A DNA stretch of 64,000 bases, from the NCBI GenBank assembly GCA_037962975.1, contig CM075672.1:53080501-53144500 (forward strand), read 5' to 3'. A model generated the notes under the pieces. The model searched no databases, had not been told where the DNA came from, and worked only from the letters and a program-made list of their open reading frames with translations. The position numbers and the translations under genes were made by a program. Positions 19,887 to 30,873 of the stretch are shown here, piece by piece; positions within the stretch are counted from its first letter, which is position 1, and each line of letters begins with the position of its first letter. This DNA comes from Clitoria ternatea (taxonomy: Eukaryota; Streptophyta; Magnoliopsida; Fabales; Fabaceae).

Positions 19887-22800
19887 TGAAACGCCCTTAT
19901 TTTTAACAAAGAATTAAACCTGAAACAGGGGAAATTTTACCCAAAAATCAACCCAGCAACGGGTAGAATTAAACAAATGCAAAGGAAGGCAAAAAGCTGA
20001 CCAGAAGCTCAGAAAACCGATCAGAACAAAGGAAAAACATTCACGAGAAGGCCAACGGAAAGCACAGCGTGAACAAGCCATAAAACGTTTACTCGCTCAA
20101 GCGAGATCCGACTTCGCTTGAGCGAAACAGCACTCCCGCTCGGCTGTGCACTCATTCGCCTAAGCTAAACCACCACAAGCCTTCCATCAGAACCACACTC
20201 GCTGGAGCAAATCCTTCATTCACTGAAGCGAGAGGTTACACTCGGCAATCCCATCACTCGGGGTTTGACTTAGTCCACTCGGTATTAAAGGGTTCCATTC
20301 ACTCGGGAACAACCCCAACACTTGCCTCCCTCGGAAGTCCATAACTTAGTCACTAAATTTTTATCCGCAGAGGCCTCACAATAAACCACTCGGAAAGTAA
20401 TAATAATCCCACTCGGCATCCAATAACTTCCCTCACTCGGGATATCACCCAATCAAACGCCACTCGGCATATTCATCATTTCTCACTCGAAGAATACTCA
20501 AACCATCCTTCACTCAGAAGGGGTCTCCACAACCGTACTCCACTCGGTATTTATTCACCAAGTAAGTCACTCGGACTTATGAAATACTTAACCACTCGGG
20601 GAAAACCATTAAGTCAAGTCCCACTCGGACTCATTCCATACTTAGGCACTCAGAATACACATTATCTTATTCACTCAGAATAGGTACCCATGTTCACTCG
20701 GAATACATTTATAACTCATACACTTAGAATATATTCAATCTAATCCATCATAACAACTCCTCACCACAAAGGTGACACACACACGGATTCCCACTCGGGA
20801 ATATACAAACTCATCCCCACTCGGGGTTTACTTATATTTTTCACTCGGAATCATTCAAGCTTATTCACTCGGAAAAGGCCACATATTTAGCCTCACTCGG
20901 CTCGGCTCCCACAATAATGTTTCACTCGGAATTCTTTTCCTTAACATTATTCTATCCAACATCATTTATATTCCAGTCGGTAAGAAGCATCAAATCAACA
21001 TAAAACACTCACATCTATATATTCATTCATACACTCGGGATACTTAACAACTTAACATTATTCATTCACCGATACCCGTTATCCAATACAAATACATGAT
21101 ATCAATGTAATCCATATATACATATATATAAACATGCACTCAGTTTTCAATACGTATATATATATATTCATTATTCATTATACAACACTGACATATGAGC
21201 CGGCCAAGGCTTTAATACATCAAAACACACTCGGTACATTACATTATGTACACAGCCTCATCATAAACACCCAACACTCAGGTTTAAGGCCATCACATCA
21301 TCCAATCCAACCTGCACATATTGAAAAATGGTGTAGGGGTGAGCTTTACATATTAAATGACAGTTACTGACTCGGATTAATCTCTGAATCCACAACATAC
21401 AAATATATATCATCAATCAATCAAATATACACACTGCCATTTAAATATGAACAAACACAATCATCATCCGATCGGGTTCTTACCCATTTCACTCGGCTAT
21501 AAAGCCTAACATCCTTGACAAACATCTACTTATCCAATCAGATTTCACCTCATATTTATCCCAGCTCTATATCAAATAATATCCACACACCAAGCCACAC
21601 TCACGGAGTCTGCCTGAGCCCAGCTCCAGGACTTAATCATATTCCATTTAACGTCATCTGATTACCGATTGGTAATAGACGTCCAACGCATTCCAGTGGT
21701 GAATCAGATGCATACAGTCATATTCACTCGGTGTCCAACGCCAATGCACTCGGCATTTGCCTTGAGTCCAACCCAAGGACTTTCATCAAGCATACAATGC
21801 TTATGCTCTTAGCATGGCCTCGAGTCCCACTCTGAGGTCTTCAATTATATTAGGATTAATCTATGAATCCTCAACATACACATGTATTCATCCGATTGCC
21901 CACTCGGTAATTAGCGTTCAACATTATATGCACTCGGCATTTCCACAGCGAATCAGATGACTCAGCAACTCATGCACTCGGCAATCCTATGCCATCCACT
22001 CGGATTTATTGTTTACAACACACATCTCATGCTATCTCATGGGATTCACTAGGCCTTAGTATTTCTAAGCCTCACATCCTATCCACTCGGAATTATCATG
22101 CCAGTCCCCATCCTATGCACTCAACATACACATATTTAATATCATGCATTGCATGTATTTATTCATACCATCACACACATAGGGACCAATAACAAACCAC
22201 ACAATGCACTCGGCATTCATAATACAAATAACATGCATCTCATGCATTAACTCACATCATCACAAATAGCATCGTACATCTCTTGGATGGATAATCATGC
22301 ACAACTTAAATAATAAACATCAATCTGGGTTCAACTCAACAACATACAACATCCAACAAACACAACACAGTGCAATAATGACACCCGAAAACTCGTCCAT
22401 AAACTATGCATTTGAGATGCAAAGCCCCCTACCTGGAATGACGTTCCAGAAGTCACATGGGTCACTCGGCCCAGCCACAGCAGCACTCTGCTCGGTATTC
22501 CAATCGTGGGAAGAGCCAACATGGCTCCCAATCGTCCCAGCAACACGCTCACCGCTCGGAGGACCACCAAGCTCCCAAATACAACATCATCTTCTCCCAC
22601 GACCAGTAGAGGATTCCAACACTCCTCTTCACCTAAGCATCACAACTTCAAAGGTATGACATCATCCTCTCCAACAGTGGAGGACCACCATGCAGCCAAG
22701 CATCCTCACGTTCAGGCAAAAAAATAGAGGAGGATCTCAACCTCCAAGCCACACAGCACCATGTTGTTCCACACTTCGAACAGCAACCACCAAGCACGTC

Positions 22801-23386
22801 TCAAAGTTGTTCCTCACTCGAACAGCACCATCCTCCCCACCATGGAGGATTCCAAGCTTTCCATGCATGCACAATCTATCTCTGCCTTTTTCACACAAAC
22901 GGCATAGCCTCACACAGTGGATCATCTTTCCACAACCGAGGCACACCATACGCTGCTGGCTCCTAACCGAGCCATAAACAGCTCACCACATGGAGGAAGA
23001 AGGAGGAGAAGAAGGATCACCAGGGAACAGGGAAGAAACCTGAACCCAGCCTCCACACAGCCATACGTTGATTCCTCCACCACGCTGTCCCTCACACAGC
23101 CACACCATTCCACTCGGTCCAACACAGTTTGTGAGTGGGGGAAGAAGATAAAGGAAAAGACAAAGGTGAGGCAGCAGGGGAGGAAGAAGCAAGAGCTTCA
23201 TGGAGCACCAGGGAGAAGGAGGAACGTTTCTTCTTCCCAACAGAGCATGCAACACGAGAGAAGTGAAGAGAATGAGAGAAGGGAAATGTGCACCACTCTT
23301 ATCATCACACTGCCCCCATCAGCGTCCCACTCAGCTCCATCACGTCCTCATTAATGCACGTCCCATCAGCCATCATCACACCCTTC
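19887..23386 (-). repeat. Right LTR of B, truncated by insertion X
   Basis: It is collinear with the left LTR across 3.5 kb with only scattered substitutions. It lacks A, so it shows the uninterrupted site CACATGTATTCATCCG at about 21877-21892. It stops at CCCTTC (23386), where the left LTR continues with CAACGTGGAC but this copy switches to the TATAACAACC start of X. The last ~170 bp are therefore displaced, probably beyond the window. Confidence 0.85.
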
Positions 23387-24200
23387 TATAACAACCCTGA
23401 TTTTCTGTACTCGAATCCCGGCGTGATCGACATAATTAATTAAAAATACGAGTAATTTTTCACGTTTGAAAAACATTTCCAAAACACCACCTTGACCACA
23501 TCAAGACCCAAATCACGGAAAACCAAAGAGTGAGATTATAACACCTAAAGCTGGATCGATAAATATATTGCCCATAATGGTATACAAAATATCAGAGTTA
23601 TAGCGGAAGAAAAATATGTATACCGGGCACACGCCTAGTCCCATATATGAAGATATGAGAAAAGGCTTGGCAAATCACGCAGTGGCATATCATAAGCCTA
23701 ATAGACAACCATCATCATTTACATAATCGCATAAGCATGCAATGCCTAAGATATACATATTCATAATAGACCATAATCAGTCCAACCTCAATTCATATAT
23801 CTCCACTATAGTACATCGTCCAAGTGTATACTTATATTCACAATTCGTTCATCAAAATCAATAATTACAACATCATGATATTCATTTTATACACAACTCA
23901 TTAAATTACAAAGCTGCCGGGCAAGGCATTCCTCTATAACTATTTACCTTCTCAAAAGCTTTATTTCATAAACGTCCTCATCCCATGGTATTCCTGCATC
24001 AATACTAAAAAGTAGACCACATGGGAGAGTGAGTTATACATTTCAAATGATGATATGAATACAATTGAAATTATGTGCATATGCATATTAACATCATGTA
24101 TGCTTTGCTAAACACAACAACAATCATCATAGATCATTAATTCAACAAGATATATTCATTTCATGCTTATTCATCAAGTCATAGCAAAGCAAGCATATAC

Positions 24201-25584
24201 TGTATTTGCATGTGATAACAGGTTTTGATAATGACAAAGGAAACATGCAATGCGAAGTCTTCGAAGAATCAAAAACAATTAGAGACATCATATAAAAGAA
24301 GAAAACCGTTTCACAAAGGTTCAAGAAATCAAGAAACCAATGAATCAAGCAAAAGGAAAGCAACCATGCATCACTAGATTCAAATGGATGACCAACAGGC
24401 ATGAGAAAATGTCAAAATGAAAAGCCTGAATCGATTCAAGCACGAGTGAATTGATTCAAAGCCCTGGAAGTCACTAAAATTGCAAACAGTATGTCCTGAA
24501 TCGATTCACCAGGACCCTGAATCGATTCACACGATGCTGACAGTCCAGGAACCCCAAACAGAATGCTCTGAATCGATTCAACAAAGCTCGAATCGATTCA
24601 CACGAATTTGAAACTTAAATCTGTACACATCAGAATGCTTCGAATCGATTCAAGGCACTACGAATCGATTCGAGAAGTGGGAAACACCACTAAAAGGACA
24701 GATTTAAGTGGGAAACATGGACCCAATCTTATAATACACAGAGACAAGCTGGAGCCATCATCTTGCAACGGCTAGGAACCCTCAACACTGCACAAATGAG
24801 TCTATATAATAAAGAGGAACTCAAGCACAACAAGCAGAACCAAGAAGCAACAAATCCTTAGCTCTATCTTGTGCTTTGTAAGCCTATTTCTTGTATCTTG
24901 AAATACATTTGTATACCCTCTCATCTTGAGAGTTAGAATTTGGGAGAGCTTTTCATTTGTATATCTACTCTATTGAGAGAGTGTATTGATTGTAAACAAA
25001 CACCAAACACAAGTTATTCACTCTAGGTTGAGTGGTTGTTCACTCTAGGTTGAGTGGTTACAAAGGTTGAGGATTCAACCTTTGGGATATTGTGAGACTG
25101 AGAGATTGGGTGGGTTGCCCTTGTACTTGTGAGGATTGGGTTCTTGAGTGTGGGACACTAGGAAGCTGCAATTGCTCAAAGTTGTATCTCTAGTCTACAA
25201 TAGTGAAAAATCCTCTAAGTGGGTTGCTTAGAGGCGAGACGTACACCGGATTGGGTGGAACTCGTTATATCGGTTTGCAAGCTTCTCTTCCTTACTCTTT
25301 TACTTTCATTTACTGCATATTTGTTGATTGGTATTGATTGGTTGAGAAGAGCATACTTGAACTTGCTTAATTTGTTATACCTCTAATATTGCACACCAAG
25401 TGTTTGGTAAATTGCTTCAGCAATATTTCTCATTGTAGTGCATTGCTTGTTATCCTCCATTCTATCTCACTTGCATAATCTCACAAACTTGGTTATAAAA
25501 ATCAATTTCAAAGGTATTCCAATCAAAAGTTTTAAAACTCAATTCACCCCCCCCCTCTAGAGTATTGAGGCCACTTGAACAACA
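24201..25584 (+). repeat. 5' LTR of element K
   Basis: It begins TGTATTTGCATG and ends GAACAACA. U3 carries eight TGAATCGATTCA-type palindromes (24427-24672). A TATA box lies at about 24803-24809 (CTATATAA). U5 includes a duplicated TTCACTCTAGGTTGAGTGG and the terminal C-run at 25546-25555. The 86-codon reverse ORF here also occurs in the 3' LTR and is not a gene. Confidence 0.95.
24427..24672. repeat. Eight GAATCGATTC palindromes in four phased doublets
   Basis: The cores start near 24428/24448, 24498/24519, 24570/24590 and 24642/24662. Spacing within doublets is 20-21 bp, and from doublet to doublet 70-72 bp. One copy has a single change (GAATTGATTC). The array lies about 130-380 bp upstream of the TATA box. 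The sequence between doublets is also partly repeated (CAGAATGCT before two of them). Confidence 0.92.
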
Positions 25585-25586
25585 AG

Positions 25587-25598
25587 TGGTATCAGAGC
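25587..25598 (+). other. Primer binding site of K (initiator tRNA-Met)
   Basis: TGGTATCAGAGC begins two bases after the LTR end. It is complementary to the 3' end of initiator tRNA-Met, the usual minus-strand primer for copia elements. Confidence 0.92.
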
Positions 25599-25640
25599 TT
25601 GACTCTTGGTAGATCAAGCTTAACAGCTTCAAGAGATTAA

Positions 25641-27314
25641 ATGGCCTCAAGTTCTCAAAATGTTTTTCCCGAGGATGGTGCGATAAATAGACCTCCCGCT
25701 TTCAATGGGGAAGGGTATGCGTTTTGGAAAGAAAGAATGAAAATCTTCATTCAATCAATTGACTTGAGAATATGGAATACCATTGAAAATGGTCCTTATA
25801 TACCGATGCATACTATAGATAGCAAGAATGTTGAAAAACCTATAGATGAATGGACAAGCGAGGAAGAAAAGAAAGTCCAATATGGCTACAAGGCCAAAAA
25901 TCTCATTACTGTGTCTTTAGGTCAAGATGAATTTTTTAGAATAATGACATGCCAAACTGCTAAAGAAATGTGGGATACTCTTCAAGTAACCCATGAAGGT
26001 ACTAATGATGTAAAGGACTCCAAAATTAGTACCTTGACTAGCCAATATGAGTGCTTTAGATTAAACTCTCATGAATCGATTGTTGATATGCAAAAAAGAT
26101 TTACTCTCATCATTAATCAACTCATTACACTTGGAAAGACTTACACTAACAAAGAGCTCATTCATAAAGTGTTGAAAAGTCTTAACAGAGAATGGCAACC
26201 GCTAGTTACCGCCATCAAACAATCTCCTAGCATAAACGAAATGTCTCTTGCCACTCTATTTGGTAAGTTGCAGGAACAGGAACAAGAGCTGAAGGAATTA
26301 AAGATGGCGGAAGAGGAAGAAAAATCTTCCAAGAAAAAGGGTCTTGCTCTCAAGGCTACTTCCATAAATGAGGTAGAAGAATCCGAAAGCGAACTTGATG
26401 AAGAAGAAGAATTTGGACTATTTGTGAAACGCTTCGGAAAATTCATGAAAGGCAAACGCATTCAAAGGAGCTTCAAAAACCCAAGTAAGAAACCTATCAC
26501 TAAAGAAAATTCTTCCTCACCCAATTGTTTTGAATGTGGCAAGGAAGGGCACTTCAAAGCGGATTGCCCAAATCTTAAGAAGAAGGGAAAAGAGAAAAGA
26601 GGAAGAAGGAGAGCATACATAGCATGAGATGAAAATGAGGTAAGCAGCTCGGATGACTCAGAGAATGAAGAAGCAAACCTTTGCCTCATGGCCAATCACC
26701 ATGAAGAAGATGATGAGGTAAACTTCCATGACTTAGATAAGGATGAATTACTTGATGCTCTAGAGGAATTGTATGATAAATTTACAAAAGTCTCCAATAG
26801 ACTTAAGGTATCTAGAAAAACTAGTGACACTCTAGAGATACACCTTATGGAGATTTGCAAAGAGAATGAATGCTTAAAAGAAGAATTGAAAAACGCTCAA
26901 ACATGTTCCAATAGTAAACCATGTGATTTTGCAAAGAAGTGCATTGTGTTAGAAACCAAGGTTGAAGACCTAAATAGGACACTAGAGAAGTTCACTAATG
27001 GAAGAGATAATTTGAATATCCTACTTGGGCAACAAAAATGCATGTTTAGTAAAACCGATTTAGGATATGACAAAGAACATAGTAATCACAAAATGGAGAA
27101 GCACTATAAAAACTTCTTTGCACCACCAAGCAAATCCTCCTCACCTTTTATGAAATGCAATCATTGTGGTTCCAAAGGACATAGTGCTTATAAGTGTAGT
27201 GTTAGGAAACTAGGACCAAAGGTCTTAAGAAAGGTGTGGGTTCCCAAAGGGACATTACCACAAACTAACCTTAAAGGACCCAACATAAAATGGGTACCTA
27301 GTTCTCTAAACTGA
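25641..27314 (+). pseudogene. gag of copia element K, one in-frame TGA
   Basis: The frame opens with ATG 25641 (MASSSQNVFPEDGAINRPP), 42 bp after the primer site. It runs to TGA at 27312 with a single internal TGA at 26625-26627. The first part (328 aa) is a copia gag: FWKERMKIFIQSIDLRIW near residue 30, a glutamate/lysine-rich helical stretch, and a CX2CX4HX4C knuckle (CFECGKEGHFKADC, about 296-309). After the stop the frame continues with acidic, coiled-coil-like sequence and a second knuckle (CNHCGSKGHSAYKC). The gene would build the virus-like particle and bind RNA. The internal TGA fits a TGG-to-TGA change. Readthrough is possible but not shown. Confidence 0.85.
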
Positions 27315-27327
27315 TTTTGTTTTGTAG

Positions 27328-30300
27328 GTATGCTTCAAGGCAAGCAACACCCATTGGTACTTGGATAGTGGGTGTTCAAAGCATATGACGGGAGACATAA
27401 GCAAATTTACATCATTCACTCCCAAACGAAAAGGAAGCGTCACCTATGGAGACAACACTAAAGGAAGAATCCTAGGCATTGGAAATATTGGTAAGAATTC
27501 TTCCACATCCATAAATGACGTATTGTATGTTGAAGGCCTCAAGCATAATCTACTTAGCATAAGTCAATTATGTGACAAAGGATATAGAGTCTTATTTGAA
27601 TCCAATTGTTGCATAATTGAGAATAAGCTAAATAAAGAGGTCAAATTTGTTGGAAAAAGAATTGATAACATTTACATGATAGATATGGATAGTTTGTCTA
27701 CAAATGATGAACAATGCTTTATTTCAAAAGAGGATGAAACTTGGCTATGGCATAAAAGAATAGCTCATATACATGTAGACCACTTGAACAAGCTTTTTTC
27801 TAAAGATTTAGTAATTGGTTTACCAAAGCTTAAGTTTGAAAATAGATTTTGTGATGCATGTCAAAAGGGAAAACAAGTAAAGGCATCTTTTCAATCCAAA
27901 AACATTGTTTCTACTCAAAGGCCTTTACAACTTTTGCACATGGATTTATTTAGACCATCCAAAATCAAAAGCTTTGGAGGAAATTACTATGGTCTAGTTA
28001 TAGTAGATGACTATTCTAGATATACATGGACTTTGTTTCTTGCTCATAAAAATGAAGCATATCATGCATTCAAGAAACTTGCAAAGATTATCCAAAATGA
28101 GCAAAACTCAAAAATTGCATCCATTAGAACCGATCATGGGGGAGAGTTTGAAAATCAATCTTTCGAAAAGTTTTGCGAAAAACATGGTATCAATCACAAT
28201 TTTTCAGCTCCTAGAACTCCACAACAAAATGGAGTAGTTGAAAGAAAGAATAGATCTTTAGTGGAGCTTGCTAGAACCATGCTAAATGAAAACAATATTG
28301 CAAAACATTTTTGGGCCGATGCGGTAAACACCGTATGTTATGTTATGAATAGATGTTTGATAAGGCCTATTCTAAAGAAAACCCCCTATGAGCTCTACAA
28401 GGGTAGAAAACCCAACATCGCATACTTTCATATTTTTGGATGTAAATGTTTCGTGCTCAACAATGGAAAGGATAATCTAGGGAAGTTTGATGCAAAATCT
28501 GATGAGGCAATATTCATAGGATATTCACAATCAAGTAAATCTTATAGAATTTTCAACAAACAAACAAATACTATTGAAGAGTCTATTCATGTTAAGTTTG
28601 ATGAAAATAGCCATAACCCTCCGAGAAAGGAAGATGTTGATGATCTTGTAGGTACTTTCCAAGAAATGAACTTGGAAGACAAAGAAGAAGAAGTCAACAA
28701 TGTTGGAGGTGCAGCACAAATTGAGAGACAACAAGAATGGGTAACTTTGAAGGATCATCCCTTGGACAAAATCATTGGAGGAATAACCAAAGGGGTAAGT
28801 ACTCGAAACGCCATTAGAAATGCATGCAATCACTTGGCTTTTGTATCCCAAATTGAACCCAAAAATATTGATGAAGCCATTATTGATGAGCATTGGATGT
28901 TGGCCATGCAAGAAGAGTTAAATCAATTTGAAAGAAACAAAGTTTGGGAACTTGTGCCAAGACCCAATGACCATCTAATAATAGGCACCAAATGGGTTTT
29001 TAGGAATAAGTTAGATGAAAATGGCATAATAACAAGAAACAAAGCTAGACTAGTTGCAAAGGGATACAATCAAGAAGAAGGAATAGATTATGAAGAAACG
29101 TATGCACCCGTAGCTAGGTTAGAAGCCATTAGGTTATTGCTAGCTTTTGCATGCTGTATGGATTTCAAACTTTATCAAATGGATGTCAAAAGTGCGTTTT
29201 TAAACGGCTTCATTCAAGAAGAAGTTTATGTAGATCAACCTCCCGGTTTTGAAAATCATAAATTTCCAAACCATGTCTTTAAATTGAGAAAAGCTTTATA
29301 TGGTTTGAAACAAGCTCCAAGAGCTTGGTATGAAAGACTAAGCAAATTCCTTTTAGAACACAATTTTGAAAGAGGAAAGGTTGATACTACACTGTTTATA
29401 AAACGCAAAAATAATGACATTCTTTTGGTACAAATTTATGTTGATGACATAATATTTGGTGCTACTAATGAGAATCTTTGTCAAGAGTTTGCCAAGATCA
29501 TGCAGAATGAATTTGAAATGTCCTTGATGGGAGAACTCACCTTCTTCCTCGGATTGCAAATAAAACAAGCAAATGAGGGAACATTCATTAGCCAAACTAA
29601 GTACTGTAAGGAACTACTTAAAAGGTTTGGAATGGATAAGGCAAACGAGATAGCTACACCCATGAGCACATCCTGCTATCTAGACAAAGATGAAAAGGGT
29701 AAGGACATCGAAATCACCAAATATCGAGGTATGATTGGATCCTTACTATATTTGACTGCTAGTAGGCCCGATATTATGTTTGCGGTATGCATGTGTGCTA
29801 GATATCAAGCATGTCCTAAAGAATCACATTTAACTGCAATAAAAAAAATTTTAAAATATCTTGTGGGTACTCAAAATGTTGGTTTGTGGTATCCCAAAGG
29901 CGTTGAATGTAATCTTTTAGGATATTCCGACTCTGACTTTGCTGGCTGTAAACTTGATAGAAAAAGCACTAGTGGCACATGTCATTTACTTGGTAGCTCC
30001 CTTGTTTCTTGGCATAGCAAGAAGCAAGCAAGTGTTGCATTATCGACGGCTGAGGCAGAATATGTAGCCGCCTGTAGTTGTTATGCTCAAATTCTTTGGA
30101 TGAGACAACAACTTCTTGATTTTGGCATTGTTTTAAACAAAGTACCCATCAAATGTGATAATACTAGTGCCATTAACATCTCCAAGAATCCAGTAATCCA
30201 CTCTAGAACCAAACACATTGAGATTAGGCATCACTTTATTAGAGATCATGTGTTAAAAGGGGATTGTGTACTTGAACATGTAGAAACTTCTAGGCAACTA

Positions 30301-30390
30301 GCTGATATTTTCACAAAACCCTTGGCTAGAGAGCAATTTATTCACATTAGAAGAGAATTAGGCATTCTTGATATGACAAATTGTGTTTGA
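27328..30390 (+). CDS. Copia pol polyprotein of K, uninterrupted (protease-integrase-RT-RNase H)
   Basis: This is an uninterrupted frame of about 1,020 codons. Counting from the leucine at 27361, the protease has LDSGCSKHMTGD at 1-12. The pre-integrase zinc region has H-H and CDACQKGK. The integrase triad is D195, D258 and E294, giving a D-D-35-E spacing. Reverse transcriptase spans NKVWELVPR to the YVDD active site at 693-696. RNase H begins at YSDSDFAGC (about 857), includes STAEAEYVA, and ends with the usual RTKHIEIRHHFIRDHV block. No ATG precedes the protease: the frame opens after a TAG at 27325, in a different frame from gag, with no overlap. Expression would need a frame change, splicing or a repaired junction. 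Integrase has MDLFRPS where G is usual in place of R. Confidence 0.93.
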   Translation, partial: VCFKASNTHWYLDSGCSKHMTGDISKFTSFTPKRKGSVTYGDNTKGRILGIGNIGKNSSTSINDVLYVEGLKHNLLSISQLCDKGYRVLFESNCCIIENKLNKEVKFVGKRIDNIYMIDMDSLSTNDEQCFISKEDETWLWHKRIAHIHVDHLNKLFSKDLVIGLPKLKFENRFCDACQKGKQVKASFQSKNIVSTQRPLQLLHMDLFRPSKIKSFGGNYYGLVIVDDYSRYTWTLFLAHKNEAYHAFKKLAKIIQNEQNSKIASIRTDHGGEFENQSFEKFCEKHGINHNFSAPRTPQQNGVVERKNRSLVELARTMLNENNIAKHFWADAVNTVCYVMNRCLIRPILKKTPYELYKGRKPNIAYFHIFGCKCFVLNNGKDNLGKFDAKSDEAIFIGYSQSSKSYRIFNKQTNTIEESIHVKFDENSHNPPRKEDVDDLVGTFQEMNLEDKEEEVNNVGGAAQIERQQEWVTLKDHPLDKIIGGITKGVSTRNAIRNACNHLAFVSQIEPKNIDEAIIDEHWMLAMQEELNQFERNKVWELVPRPNDHLIIGTKWVFRNKLDENGIITRNKARLVAKGYNQEEGIDYEETYAPVARLEAIRLLLAFACCMDFKLYQMDVKSAFLNGFIQEEVYVDQPPGFENHKFPNHVFKLRKALYGLKQAPRAWYERLSKFLLEHNFERGKVDTTLFIKRKNNDILLVQIYVDDIIFGATNENLCQEFAKIMQNEFEMSLMGELTFFLGLQIKQANEGTFISQTKYCKELLKRFGMDKANEIATPMSTSCYLDKDEKGKDIEITKYRGMIGSLLYLTASRPDIMFAVCMCARYQACPKESHLTAIKKILKYLVGTQNVGLWYPKGVECNLLGYSDSDFAGCKLDRKSTSGTCHLLGSSLVSWHSKKQASVALSTAEAEYVAACSCYAQILWMRQQLLDFGIVLNKVPIKCDNTSAINISKNPVIHSRTKHIEIRHHFIRDHVLKGDCVLEHVETSRQLADIFTKPLAREQFIHIRRELGILDMTNCV

Positions 30391-30873
30391 ATGATCTCTT
30401 AATATTATGTATTGATTGCTTGATAACTTCTATTAATTAGTAATGAAGAAAAAGATCCCCACGAAAAACGTTGGCTTAATGATCCTATATGAAAATCCTC
30501 ATGCCTTGAACACATTGGAATGGATAGAAATGATTTTTGAAGTAAAACAGCCCTTCGAATCGATTCAGCATCCCCTCGAATCGATTCAAAGACCTGTTGG
30601 TTCATATTCCCTCAAACAGAAACGTTCGAATCGATTCACACCATCCTTGAATCGATTCACGCACCTGATTCTCCCATTTCTCTCAAGTCAGTAACGCTCG
30701 AATCGATTCACCCATCCCTCGAATCGATTCACACGACAGTTTTTGAATATTAACGCTGATTCAAGCCTCTCAATCACTCACTTCCTCATTTCACTCTCCC
30801 ACTATCTCCCACTCTCTCTTCTCAAACCTCTCAACTTCTTCTCCAAACCTTCCACTCAAATCCTCCATCTTCA
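30391..30873 (+). promoter_or_regulatory. Pre-third-ORF region of K with six phased palindromes and CT-rich leader
   Basis: CGAATCGATTCA-type palindromes start at 30556/30577, 30627/30648 and 30699/30720. They form doublets exactly 21 bp apart, repeating every 71-72 bp, as in the U3 of the LTR. A CT-rich leader (30775-30870) follows and leads directly to the third-ORF ATG. No clear TATA box is present (the best is GAATATTAAC near 30747). An internal promoter is suggested by analogy with R. Confidence 0.65.

Larger units (their letters stand above)
4328..23386 (-). mobile_element. Element B: non-coding Tekay-related retrotransposon derivative
   Basis: Two long LTRs beginning TGAAACGCCC (4328 and 19887) flank a short interior (18105-19886). 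On the minus strand the interior begins with a primer binding site and ends with a purine run, so the element reads on the minus strand. It has no gag or pol. The left LTR is split by A (6335-16418, GTATT duplication). The right LTR is cut at 23386 by X. The base before 4328 continues element R, so B landed in R. The leader and 3' end closely match those of D and the pol-bearing E, which suggests mobilisation in trans. Confidence 0.85.

Noticed and set aside
24142..24402. Reverse 86-codon ORF repeated at 32358-32621
   Set aside because: It is the antisense reading of the K LTR start and is present in both LTRs. No start context or domain.
25587..25598. tRNA gene suggested by TGGTATCAGAGC-type sequences
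   Set aside because: These are primer binding sites complementary to tRNA 3' ends. No cloverleaf can be formed around them.
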